Part shown: in pieces, positions 14,944 through 22,464 of the stretch
Layout: the number at the start of each line of letters is the position of its first letter
How positions within the stretch are numbered: the first letter of the stretch is position 1
Origin: Agromyces soli
GTDB taxonomy: Bacteria; Actinomycetota; Actinomycetes; Actinomycetales; Microbacteriaceae
Assembly (NCBI RefSeq): GCF_022811605.1
Contig: NZ_CP094533.1
Span: 2,418,001-2,482,000 of the forward strand
Reading direction: 5' to 3'
Length of the DNA stretch: 64,000 nt
Made by a program: the position numbers and the translations under genes
Notes under the pieces: model-generated
What the model was told of the DNA's origin: nothing
Database searches by the model: none
Seen by the model: only the letters and a program-made list of their open reading frames with translations

Positions 14944-17101
14944 AGACGGCGAGGCGCCTGGTGGCCCTGGTCATCGCGACGTAGCGGTCGACGGCGCCCT
15001 CGATGCCGTCGCCGAATCCGGCGGGTTCCACGAGCGCCACGAAGTCGAACTCGAGTCCCTTCGCAAGCTCCGGCGTGAGCCGTCGCACCCGGGGAAGCCC
15101 GGTGAGCGCGGCCTCGAGGGCCGCCGAGGCCGCTCCGGAGGCCGCGGCCGGATGGATGACGCAGGCGCTCGCCTCGGGATGCGCCGCCGTCCACTCCTCG
15201 AGCACGGTCGCGAGTTCGGCGAGTGGCAGATGCTCGACGGGGTGGCCGCCCGAGCGGATGCTCGTCGGCACGTTCGCATCCGGGATGGCCGCCAGGATGG
15301 CCGGCGCAGCCTGGGCCATGATCTCCGCGGGGGTGCGATAGTTCACCGTGAGCCCGGCGAGCTCGACCCGCCCGAAGCCCACACGACGCATCCGTTCGGT
15401 CCACGACTCCAGGAAGCCGTGCCTCGCCTGCGCCCGATCGCCCACCACCGTGAAGCTGCGCGAGGGGCAGCGGGCGAGGAGCATGCGCCACTCGGCATCC
15501 GTCAGCTCCTGCGCCTCGTCGACCACGACGTGCGCGAAGGGGCCGTCGAGCGGGGCGGTGCGCTCCGGACCGGGGAGCTCGCCCAGCAGCGTGTGCTGCA
15601 CGTCCGCACCGCGCAGCATGGTGACGAGCCCCTCGCCGTCGTCGTCGGCCGCGATGAGCTGATCGACCACGAGGTCCATCTGCTCGCGATCGGCCTCGGC
15701 CTCGGCCCGCGCGCGGCGGATGCGGCCCGGGGCCTCCGGATCGCCGATGCGACGCCGGGCCGCGTCGAGGTACGGCACGTCGGCGCGGGTCCACTCCCGG
15801 GGCTGCTCGCGCCGGAGCGCGGCCGCGTCCGTGTCGCTCAGCCAGGGCGCGCAGCGTCGCAGGTAGTCGGGCGAGGTCCACAGATCGGCGACCACTCCGA
15901 CCGGATCGAGCAGCGGCCAGGCCCGGTCGAAGCGACGCCGCAGCGCCTCATCGGCTTCGAGCTCTCGGCGCAGGAGTCGTGCAGGGACGCCGGCCGGCTG
16001 CTGGTCCGCGAGGATCTCCAGCAGCGCCTCCCAGACGACGCCGCGGGCCTCGTTGTGCGGGGTGCCGGGCTCCGGAGCGCTGAACGCCTCAGCCCAATCG
16101 ACGGGCCCGAGGAAGGACTCGCCCCACTGAGTGTCGACGAGGAGCTCGGCGGTCGGCGGGACCTCGTACGCCTCGACCGCGGCAGCGACCGCGTCGAGGA
16201 GACGGGCCTCGCCCTTCAGCGCGGCGGCCGCGGGGGAGCGCTCCGGTGCGAGGATCGCGCCTTCGGGCACGAAGTCGTTCGGCACCGCCATCGCGACCTC
16301 CTGCTCGCCGAGGCTCGGCAGGACGTCGGCGACGTAGTCGAGGTAGGGGTGCGAGGGGCCGACGACGAGCACGCCGCCGCGGTGCGCGGCGACCCTGGCA
16401 TCCGCATAGAGGAGGTAGGCGGCGCGGTGCAGCGCGACGACCGTCTTCCCGGTGCCCGGACCGCCGTCGACGACGAGAGCGCCCTCCGAGCCGGCGCGGA
16501 TGATCGCGTCCTGGTCTGCCTGGATCGTGCCGAGCACGTCGCGCATCCGCGCCGAGCGGTCGGTGCCGAGGCTCGCGATGAACGCCGACTGGTCGTCGAG
16601 CGCGAGCGCGCGGGCATCGCTGCCCGGCTCGAGCAGCTCGTCCCAGTAGTCGACGATGCGCCCGCGCGTCCAGCGATATCGGCGCCGGCTGCGCAGCCCC
16701 ATCGGCTGCGCGGGCGTCGCGGCGAAGAACGGCTCGGCCGCCGGGGTGCGCCAGTCGACGAGGAGCCGCTCGCCGTCGGGGCCGGCGAGCCCGATGCGGC
16801 CGATGTATCGCGGCTCGTCACTGTCGTCGACGACGATTCGGCCGAGGCAGGCGTCGATCCCGTAGCGCCGGAGCGTGCGGAGCCGGTTCTCGAGCCGGTG
16901 CACCTCGAGATCGCGATCGAGCGCGGCCTGGCCGTGGCGGGTTTGCGCCTGCAGCTCCGCGCCGAGGCGATCGCGGACTTCCGCGATCGCGGTGGCGAGC
17001 GCCTCAGCGATCGCGGCGAAGTGGCGTTCGTCCTCGGCGAGGAGCGCTGGGCTCGACTTCTCGGCGAGGTGTGCGGGCAGCTGGAAGGGGCTCTCAGACA
17101 G
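14918..17101 (-). CDS. helD: HelD-type RNA polymerase-associated helicase
   Basis: A UvrD/SF1-like ATPase of the HelD class, which removes stalled RNA polymerase from DNA. Visible features: GGPGTGKTVVALHRA (Walker A), VVVDEAQELTDAEW (Walker B), VGDRAQARHG, NYRTPAEIM and VAMTRATRRL. The best conventional start is GTG 16903, but this would cut off the N-terminal helical arm that HelD proteins need. The frame is open and codon-typical for 66 more codons (ending LATAIAEVRDRLGAELQAQT before the GTG) with no ATG, GTG or TTG; the first plausible start is CTG 17101 behind GGAGGA. A rare CTG start is therefore proposed. The 3' end overlaps tetR. Confidence 0.85.
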   Translation of the reverse strand: MSESPFQLPAHLAEKSSPALLAEDERHFAAIAEALATAIAEVRDRLGAELQAQTRHGQAALDRDLEVHRLENRLRTLRRYGIDACLGRIVVDDSDEPRYIGRIGLAGPDGERLLVDWRTPAAEPFFAATPAQPMGLRSRRRYRWTRGRIVDYWDELLEPGSDARALALDDQSAFIASLGTDRSARMRDVLGTIQADQDAIIRAGSEGALVVDGGPGTGKTVVALHRAAYLLYADARVAAHRGGVLVVGPSHPYLDYVADVLPSLGEQEVAMAVPNDFVPEGAILAPERSPAAAALKGEARLLDAVAAAVEAYEVPPTAELLVDTQWGESFLGPVDWAEAFSAPEPGTPHNEARGVVWEALLEILADQQPAGVPARLLRRELEADEALRRRFDRAWPLLDPVGVVADLWTSPDYLRRCAPWLSDTDAAALRREQPREWTRADVPYLDAARRRIGDPEAPGRIRRARAEAEADREQMDLVVDQLIAADDDGEGLVTMLRGADVQHTLLGELPGPERTAPLDGPFAHVVVDEAQELTDAEWRMLLARCPSRSFTVVGDRAQARHGFLESWTERMRRVGFGRVELAGLTVNYRTPAEIMAQAAPAILAAIPDANVPTSIRSGGHPVEHLPLAELATVLEEWTAAHPEASACVIHPAAASGAASAALEAALTGLPRVRRLTPELAKGLEFDFVALVEPAGFGDGIEGAVDRYVAMTRATRRLAVFSGEPTPS

Positions 17102-17150
17102 GGGTCCTCCAAGGCGACAGGCGGGTGGGTCCGCCAGTATGCGCCACCGA

Positions 17151-17172
17151 GGGGGCCTTGCGGCAAGCCCCC
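17151..17172 (-). terminator. putative hairpin between the 147-residue protein gene and helD
   Basis: GGGGGC-CTTG and CAAG-CCCCC pair around CGG with one bulged base, in the gap between two minus-strand genes. There is no U-tract, so it is a weak terminator candidate. Confidence 0.4.
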
Positions 17173-17236
17173 GGCCCGGCGGTATCCTGGAACTGCGGGG
17201 GCGCGACCTTCCGCGGTGCGTGCTCCGGAGGCGTCT

Positions 17237-17680
17237 TCAGCCGTCCGGCTCGCGCCTTCCGCGAAGCGGGCGGAGCACCTCGGTCCGGCGCAGCCGTTGC
17301 TCGGCCGCGTGGAGCGTGCGGACGACCGCTTCCGCCCCATCCGCGTCGGCGTCGCTCACGGCCACGGCGAGGTGCGCGTACGCGACCGCTGCGAGCGCAG
17401 TCGGGCGGGCGGGGGAGCGTTCGGCGAGGAGCTCGAGGGATTCGAGGAGCAGCGGCACCTGCGCGGCGTCGGTGAGGCAGCGCCGGAACCCGCGCTCCGC
17501 ATCGGCCGCCTCGTGCGGGGCGGTCGCCGTGACGAGGCCGAAGGCGGCAGCCGCTTCGCGCAGCGCGGCGGCCTGCTCGATGGAGCGGTTGCTCGCCGCC
17601 TGCCTGGCCGCGAGCACCTCGTACTCCAAGCGTGCCGCTCGGTGATCGTGCTCCGAACTCGACTCGACGTGCGCTCGCAT
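17237..17680 (-). CDS. hypothetical helical protein
   Basis: 147 residues, Ala/Glu/Arg-rich and predicted all-helical, with no membrane segment. Codon third positions are strongly GC, so it appears to be a real gene. Two stretches look like paired helices (YEVLAARQAASNRSIEQAAA and ALAAVAYAHLAVAVSDADAD), suggesting a TPR-like or four-helix fold. No Shine-Dalgarno is obvious at ATG 17680. It lies between helD and the GntR leader region. No family recognised. Confidence 0.55.
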   Translation of the reverse strand: MRAHVESSSEHDHRAARLEYEVLAARQAASNRSIEQAAALREAAAAFGLVTATAPHEAADAERGFRRCLTDAAQVPLLLESLELLAERSPARPTALAAVAYAHLAVAVSDADADGAEAVVRTLHAAEQRLRRTEVLRPLRGRREPDG

Positions 17681-17807
17681 GCTGAGGGCTCTCTCTATGC
17701 CATTCGCACTGGCCCCGGCCCGGCGCCAGTTCTTTCGGGTTCCGGTGGGACTGGATTCGCAGCTCCACCCCAGGCGGTGCCAGCGGGATGCCAGTTCTGC
17801 CTGCCAT

Positions 17808-17848
17808 GAGAGGACCCGGCCTGATTCCCCCAGACGCCGGGCCCTCTC
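17808..17848 (+). other. 13-base stem hairpin in the GntR upstream region
   Basis: GAGAGGACCCGGC (17808-17820) pairs with GCCGGGCCCTCTC (17836-17848) apart from one A-C mismatch, with a 15-base loop. It could be a terminator for transcription on either strand or a leader structure; there is no U-run. Confidence 0.5.
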
Positions 17849-17920
17849 TCCGCACCGATTCCCAGTCGTGCGGAACTGCCGACATCAACGCTCGCGAGGA
17901 TGCGGACGTCTCGAACATAT

Positions 17921-17938
17921 CACATGGGATACCATGTG
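17921..17938. promoter_or_regulatory. operator-like dyad CACATGG-GATA-CCATGTG
   Basis: A perfect 7+4+7 inverted repeat about 180 bases before the first GntR gene. FadR/FCD-class GntR sites commonly have a TGG...CCA core of this kind. A partial copy (GGGATACCATG) lies at 19646-19656 upstream of the following regulator, which suggests one regulator serving both places. Confidence 0.65.
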
Positions 17939-18121
17939 CATGTCCACGAACGCGTCGCGAACATCCGCACGCCCCGTCTTCTAGGGGAGGCGGAAGGAAG
18001 GGCGGGTTGCGTGCGCCATGCCCGGGCGAATGCGTTGCTGATACAGTTCTGCTATGTCGTTCAGGATGCAGTTCTCGCGTGGCGTTGCGGCCTCGCGCCT
18101 CCGCAGACTGAGCGTGGCGGC

Positions 18122-18790
18122 ATGACCGAACACGTGCGAACCGAAGCCGAGCGAGTCGCCGATGCGCTGCGCGACCAGATCGTCGCACGCACCCGCCCGC
18201 CCGGCTCGCGCTTGATCGAACGCGCCATCGCCGACGAACTCGGCGTGAGTCGGCTCCCGGTCCGCGACGCGCTCCGCGTGCTCGAGCGCGAGGGCCTGGT
18301 CGCCCGCGTGGGCCGCAGCATCGAGGTGCGTCAGCTCGGGCTCCGCGACCTGGGCGAACTGGCCGAGGTGTGCGAGGTCTTCGACGTCGTCGCCGCCCGT
18401 CTCGCCGCCGAGCGTCGCAGCGAGCTCGCGCTCGAGCGGGTCCGCGGCAGCCTCGCCGAGGTGACGACGGCGGTCGAGCGCGGCGACGCCGGTGCGACCG
18501 CGCGGTCCGTGCTCGCCTACCGGGGTGCCATCGCGGACGCCTCGAGCAACCCGTTCCTGGTCGAGATCAGCACCGTGCTGCGGGGTCGGGAATCCGGCGC
18601 GGTTCTTTCGCCGCGGGTCATCGCGGAGCACGGCGCGGCGATCGTGCGCGGAATCGAGCAGCGCGATGCGAGCGCCGTCGACCGGGCCGTCCGAGCCCAG
18701 TACGCCGCCGCACGCACGGCCGTGCGGGCCGAGGTGCTCGCGGATCTCGAGACGAAGCTCACCGCGACCAGGACGGCCGGGGTGCGATGA
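18122..18790 (+). CDS. GntR-family regulator (FadR-like), first of tandem pair
   Basis: 222 residues: N-terminal winged helix (VADALRDQIVARTRPPGSRL, then ADELGVSRLPVRDALRVLER) and a helical FCD-type effector domain. The ATG at 18122 was chosen because the conserved domain begins eight residues later; the frame is open 220 bases upstream but with poor codon character. It shares a nearly identical DNA stretch coding GVSRLPVR with the next gene, which shows the two arose by duplication. Its stop overlaps the next ATG (ATGA). It may form heteromers with its neighbour; the ligand is unknown. Confidence 0.85.
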   Translation: MTEHVRTEAERVADALRDQIVARTRPPGSRLIERAIADELGVSRLPVRDALRVLEREGLVARVGRSIEVRQLGLRDLGELAEVCEVFDVVAARLAAERRSELALERVRGSLAEVTTAVERGDAGATARSVLAYRGAIADASSNPFLVEISTVLRGRESGAVLSPRVIAEHGAAIVRGIEQRDASAVDRAVRAQYAAARTAVRAEVLADLETKLTATRTAGVR

Positions 18791-19428
18791 TGGCCGACGA
18801 GCAGGCCGCCCGGATTTCCGAGGCGAAGCGGATTCAGATCGCACTCCGGCAGCAGATCGTCGAGGGCGAGCGCGCCCCGGGCGCACCGCTCGTGGAACGG
18901 TCCATCGGCGAGGAGTTCGGCGTGAGTCGGCTCCCGGTCCGGCAGGCCATCCAGGGCCTGGTCGCCGAGCAGCTCGTCGTTCCCGGTGGTGCGCGGTCGG
19001 CCGCGACGGTGCGCGGCTTCGACGACGAGGAACTGGACGCCCTGAGCGTGGTCCATGCGACGCTCGAGCGGCTCGTGATCCGCTGGGCGGCGATGCGTCG
19101 TACCGCGGCCCAGGTCGAGGTGCTCCGGCAGATCGTTCCTGACGTGCCTCTCGATGGCACAGCCGACCCGGCCGTGATCCGCAGAGCGGTGCTCGCCTTC
19201 CGGGAGCAGCTCTTCGTCATGGCTGACAGCACCATTCTGGACGAACTCAATCAGCTCGTGGGCGCCCGCGTGACGCAGGTCATCACCCACGCACTCGACC
19301 CCAGTGTGGCAGGCCACTACCTCGAGGCCCTGTATCGAGCGATCGCGATGGGCGACGCCGAGCTCGCCGAGACGATCCTGGGGGACTACATTTCCCCCGG
19401 CAAGTTCGACTCCGTCAAGCAGGGCTGA
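18787..19428 (+). CDS. GntR-family regulator (FadR-like), second of tandem pair
   Basis: 213 residues: winged helix (AKRIQIALRQQIVEGERAPG, then GEEFGVSRLPVRQAIQGLVA) and a C-terminal FCD-like domain with DDEELDALSVVHATLERLVI. Translation is coupled to the first GntR gene through the ATGA overlap. Divergence from its neighbour outside the recognition helix suggests that they read the same DNA sites but different ligands, or act as a heterodimer. No metabolic target gene is adjacent on the same strand within 400 bases. Confidence 0.85.
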   Translation: MMADEQAARISEAKRIQIALRQQIVEGERAPGAPLVERSIGEEFGVSRLPVRQAIQGLVAEQLVVPGGARSAATVRGFDDEELDALSVVHATLERLVIRWAAMRRTAAQVEVLRQIVPDVPLDGTADPAVIRRAVLAFREQLFVMADSTILDELNQLVGARVTQVITHALDPSVAGHYLEALYRAIAMGDAELAETILGDYISPGKFDSVKQG

Positions 19429-19642
19429 CGGCCCGCCGCTGCTCGACGCTCGATAGGCAGCCGCGGGCGCCTCGCGCGTCTCCGCCGTCGGAGGTGCCGA
19501 CGAGCCCGTCGTCGTCGCTGCCCACGAGCCCGACCGCCGTGCAATGGGAACGCAGCTCGGGATTCCAGGCCGAAGTTCGGCAGGCTCCCGGGTTCCACGC
19601 GAGGAACCCACCGCCGCGCCCGAACTTGCGCTGTTGCGAATT

Positions 19643-19657
19643 CACGGGATACCATGG
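19643..19657. promoter_or_regulatory. partial copy of the GntR-region operator
   Basis: CACGGGATACCATGG shares eleven consecutive bases (GGGATACCATG at 19646-19656) with the perfect dyad at 17921-17938; one half-site is intact, the other altered. It lies about 220 bases before the winged-helix regulator gene. Confidence 0.55.
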
Positions 19658-19718
19658 ATCCGTCGCAGGTGGTCCTCGAATGGGTTGAGGTCGAACAAGC
19701 CGAGAGGGCTGCATGCGC

Positions 19719-19771
19719 CGGGCTCCCGAGGCCTTGGATCCCCCCGGATCTCTCCGAGTCTCGGGAGCCCG
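19719..19771 (+). other. long structured hairpin in the regulator leader
   Basis: CGGGCTCCCGAG (19719-19730) is the exact complement of CTCGGGAGCCCG (19760-19771). Inside the loop GATCC-CCCC-GGATC forms a second small stem. It starts about 150 bases before the ATG of the winged-helix regulator. It may be a terminator of the GntR operon, an attenuator or a structured leader; no U-run follows. Confidence 0.6.
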
Positions 19772-19872
19772 ATCTCTCATCGTCCGACCCCTCGCACCTC
19801 GTTCGGGGCGTCGGCGCACCCCGGAGCAGGACTGGAGTCTGCTCGCGCACCGGGGCGAACGGAAGGGTGGAT

Positions 19873-20178
19873 ATGCCAGCACGACGCGAGCTCGACAGCG
19901 CTCCGGCGCGGATCACGGCGATGCAGCACGCCCTCTCGGGGGCCGCCCGGGCGAGCGTCCTCCGGCACGTGGTCCGACACCCCCGCACCTCGCACACCGA
20001 GATCGTGGCGAGCACCGGCGTGAGCCGAGGCTCGGCCACCACCGCCCTCCGGGATCTCGAGCGGCTGGGCTACCTCGTCGTCGACGGCGCGCGCGAGGGA
20101 CGGGTCGTGCGCTATCGGGCGGTCGACGACCTGCTCGCGGCCGACCTCGACGCGTTCACCGACTGGCTGCTCGGCTGA
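19873..20178 (+). CDS. winged-helix transcriptional regulator (ArsR/MarR-like)
   Basis: 101 residues. The fold is a single winged helix: LSGAARASVLRHVVRHPRTS, then HTEIVASTGVSRGSATTALR (recognition helix) and LERLGYLVVDGAREGRVVRY (wing). No metal-binding cysteines are present, so it is not a classical ArsR metal sensor. The ATG at 19873 follows GAAGGGTGG. A long leader with a hairpin and a shared operator precedes it. The nitrilase-family gene follows 46 bases later but has its own leaderless promoter. Confidence 0.75.
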   Translation: MPARRELDSAPARITAMQHALSGAARASVLRHVVRHPRTSHTEIVASTGVSRGSATTALRDLERLGYLVVDGAREGRVVRYRAVDDLLAADLDAFTDWLLG

Positions 20179-20224
20179 CGCGCCGGCACCGGCTCGCGGG
20201 CCGACGGCCGTCTACGATGGATCC

Positions 20225-21058
20225 ATGCCGACGCCGGACCGCCCGACCGCTCCACCGAGTCCCGCCCTGGGCGTCGCGGTCGCGCAGTTCGCCCCGATGG
20301 CCGATGTCGTGGCGAACCTCGAGCAGATCGAACGTCTCGCGCGGCTCGCCGCCGCTCGCGGTGCGAAGCTCGTGGTGCTCCCCGAGTACGCCATGTTCTT
20401 CACCCCGGAGCTCGGCCACGAGATGGCCGAGGCGGCCGAGCCGATCGACGGCCCGTTCGTCGGCGCGTTCAGCGCGCTCGCCGGCCAGCTCGGTGTGCAC
20501 CTCGTCGCGGGCATGCTGGAGCGTCGGGACGACGGACGGTTCTCGAACACGCTCGTCGCGGCGGATGCCGACGGCACCGTGGTCGCCCGCTACCGCAAGC
20601 AACACCTCTACGACGCCTTCGGGCAGCGGGAGTCCGAGCACGTCGCCGCCGGCGAACTCGCCGCCCCGGAGCTCTTCGAGCTCGATGGTGTCACGGTCGG
20701 CATGCAGACCTGCTACGACCTGCGATTCCCGGAGGTGACGCGGACGCTCGTCGACGCCGGGGCCGAGCTCGTGCTGGTCCCCGCGGAGTGGGTGCGCGGG
20801 CCGTTGAAGGAGCACCACTGGCGCACGCTCGCCACGGCGCGTGCGATCGAGAACACCGTGTACCTCGCCGCGGCGGACCAGACTCCGCCGGTCGCCATCG
20901 GCGCAAGCCTCGTGATCGACCCGATGGGCGTCGAGATCGCGGGGCTCGGCGAGGAGGCCGGCGTCGCGATCGCCTGGATCGAACGGGAACGGCTCGAACG
21001 CGTGCGCCGGGTCAACCCGGCGCTCGAGCTCCGTCGCTACCGGGTCGTTCCGCGCTGA
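20225..21058 (+). CDS. nitrilase-superfamily amidase (Nit-type)
   Basis: 277 residues with the carbon-nitrogen hydrolase triad: Glu54 (VLPEYAMF), Lys125 (YRKQHLYD) and Cys163 (QTCYDLRFPE). Length and motifs fit the Nit1/omega-amidase branch; KQHLYDAFG near the lysine recalls deaminated-glutathione amidase, a metabolite-repair enzyme, so this is the favoured role. The start is leaderless: TACGAT at 20213-20218, six bases before ATG. Confidence 0.88.
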   Translation: MPTPDRPTAPPSPALGVAVAQFAPMADVVANLEQIERLARLAAARGAKLVVLPEYAMFFTPELGHEMAEAAEPIDGPFVGAFSALAGQLGVHLVAGMLERRDDGRFSNTLVAADADGTVVARYRKQHLYDAFGQRESEHVAAGELAAPELFELDGVTVGMQTCYDLRFPEVTRTLVDAGAELVLVPAEWVRGPLKEHHWRTLATARAIENTVYLAAADQTPPVAIGASLVIDPMGVEIAGLGEEAGVAIAWIERERLERVRRVNPALELRRYRVVPR

Positions 21059-21080
21059 GTCGTCGCGGGCGCGGCCCCGA

Positions 21081-22298
21081 TCAGGCGGCACCGAGCGCGG
21101 CGAGCCGGGCGGATGCCTCCCGCAGCACGTCCTCGCGCTTGCAGAACGCGAAGCGCACGAGTCGGGCGACCTCGTGCCGGTGCTCGCGTCGGACGAAGGC
21201 CGAGACGGGGATCCCGACGACGCCGGCGAGTTCCGGCAGTCGGCGGCACAGCTCCTCGGCATCGTCGAATCCGAGCGGACCCGCGTCGGCGACCACGAAG
21301 TAGCCCGCGCGCGGGCGGGCGACGGTGAAGCCGGCGGCCTCGAGCCCGGCGGAGAGCAGCTCGGCGCGCCGAGCGAGCGAGGCGGCGGCGGCGGTGAACG
21401 CGGCGTCCGGCAGGTCGAGACCCGTGGCGATCGCGGGCTGGAACGGGGCGCCGTTGACGTAGGTGAGGTACTGCTTCACGGCGAGCACCGCGGTGACGAG
21501 CTCCGGGCGTGCGGTCAGCCAGCCGATCTTCCAGCCCGTGGTGGAGAAGGTCTTGCCTCCAGAGGAGATGCTGATCGTGCGCGAGCGAGCACCCGGACGC
21601 GCCGCGATCGGCCGATGCGGCCCCTCGAAACGGAGGTGCTCGTAGACCTCGTCGGTGACGAGGAGCGCATCATGACGCTCTGCGAGCTCGACGAGCAGCT
21701 CGGCCGTGGCCTCGTCGAGCACGGCGCCGGTGGGATTGTGGGGATCGTTGACGAGGATGAGCCGGGTGCGGTCGGTGACGGCGGCACGCAGTTCGTCGTG
21801 GTTCGGACGCCAATCGGGGAAACGCAGTGGCACGGTGCGGTGCACGCCACCTGCGCGGGCGATGAGCGCGGCGTACGCGTCGTAGTACGGCTCGAAGGTC
21901 ACCACCTCGTCGCCCGGCTCGACGAAGGCGAGCACGGTGGCGGCCAGTGCCTCGGTCGCACCGGCGGTCACGAGCACTTCGCGGTCGGGGTCCAGCCCGA
22001 TCCCGTACCAGTGCTGCTGGTGCCGGGCGATCGCCTCCCGCAGCACCGGCATCCCGGTGCCCGGCGGGTACTGGTTCGTCCCGCTCCGGATCGCGTCGAC
22101 CGCGGCGTCGAGCACCGCGGCCGGGCCGTCCTCGTCGGGGAAGCCCTGGCCCAGATTGATGGCCCCGGTGCGTTGCGCCAGCGCGCTCATTTCAGCGAAC
22201 ACGGTCGCCGCGATCCGCCCGTCCGGGCCGAGCAGCCCGGCGCCCTCGGCAGTGCGCTGCCAGGGCGCGAGGCGGTGTTCTGCGGGCGTGTCGGTCAC
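21081..22298 (-). CDS. PLP-dependent aminotransferase, DapC-like
   Basis: 405 residues of class I/II aminotransferase fold. INLGQGFPDEDGPAAVL, NQYPPGTG, NDPHNPTGAVLDE, TDEVYEHLRFEG and SSGGKTFSTTGWKIGW (PLP lysine K249) match the Mycobacterium tuberculosis DapC (Rv0858c) type, which makes N-succinyl-LL-diaminopimelate for lysine and peptidoglycan. Related kynurenine or methionine aminotransferases cannot be excluded by eye. GTG 22298 is leaderless with TACGGT six bases upstream; a second GTG lies six bases earlier. Confidence 0.88.
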   Translation of the reverse strand: MTDTPAEHRLAPWQRTAEGAGLLGPDGRIAATVFAEMSALAQRTGAINLGQGFPDEDGPAAVLDAAVDAIRSGTNQYPPGTGMPVLREAIARHQQHWYGIGLDPDREVLVTAGATEALAATVLAFVEPGDEVVTFEPYYDAYAALIARAGGVHRTVPLRFPDWRPNHDELRAAVTDRTRLILVNDPHNPTGAVLDEATAELLVELAERHDALLVTDEVYEHLRFEGPHRPIAARPGARSRTISISSGGKTFSTTGWKIGWLTARPELVTAVLAVKQYLTYVNGAPFQPAIATGLDLPDAAFTAAAASLARRAELLSAGLEAAGFTVARPRAGYFVVADAGPLGFDDAEELCRRLPELAGVVGIPVSAFVRREHRHEVARLVRFAFCKREDVLREASARLAALGAA

Positions 22299-22464
22299 GC
22301 TCACACCGTACCCGCAGCGCCCGGCGCTACGCTGGCGAAGGCGTGCCGACGCCCTCGCGATCCGTTCGGAGGCTTCACTGCCGGCCGATAGCCGATCCAT
22401 AGACTTCGCCGATGCCACGCACAGCTTCCGCCGCGAGAGTGGGGGCAGCTTGGAAGGAGCAGAC

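Larger units (their letters stand above)
17681..18121. promoter_or_regulatory. long upstream region of the GntR pair
   Basis: 441 bases without a convincing gene; open frames here have poor codon character and the GC content is lower than around. It contains a hairpin (17808-17848) and a perfect dyad (17921-17938) that is shared in part with the region before the next regulator. The minus-strand promoter of the 147-residue gene must also be here. Confidence 0.6.
19429..19872. promoter_or_regulatory. long leader before the winged-helix regulator
   Basis: 444 bases without a credible gene. It holds the operator-like GGGATACCATG and a long perfect inverted repeat (19719-19771). A frame is open from 19654 into the next gene, but its codon character is poor before 19873. 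Confidence 0.55.

Noticed and set aside
15152-17809. 885-codon plus-strand frame over helD
   Set aside because: Shadow of the helicase; composition is Arg/Glu/Val-rich with no domain.
17788-18111. Possible gene before the GntR pair
   Set aside because: Poor third-position GC and many Cys/Ser/Pro; an operator dyad and a hairpin lie inside it.
19654-19872. N-terminal extension of the winged-helix regulator
   Set aside because: Codon character becomes gene-like only from 19873, where a ribosome site is present; the upstream part holds the inverted repeat.
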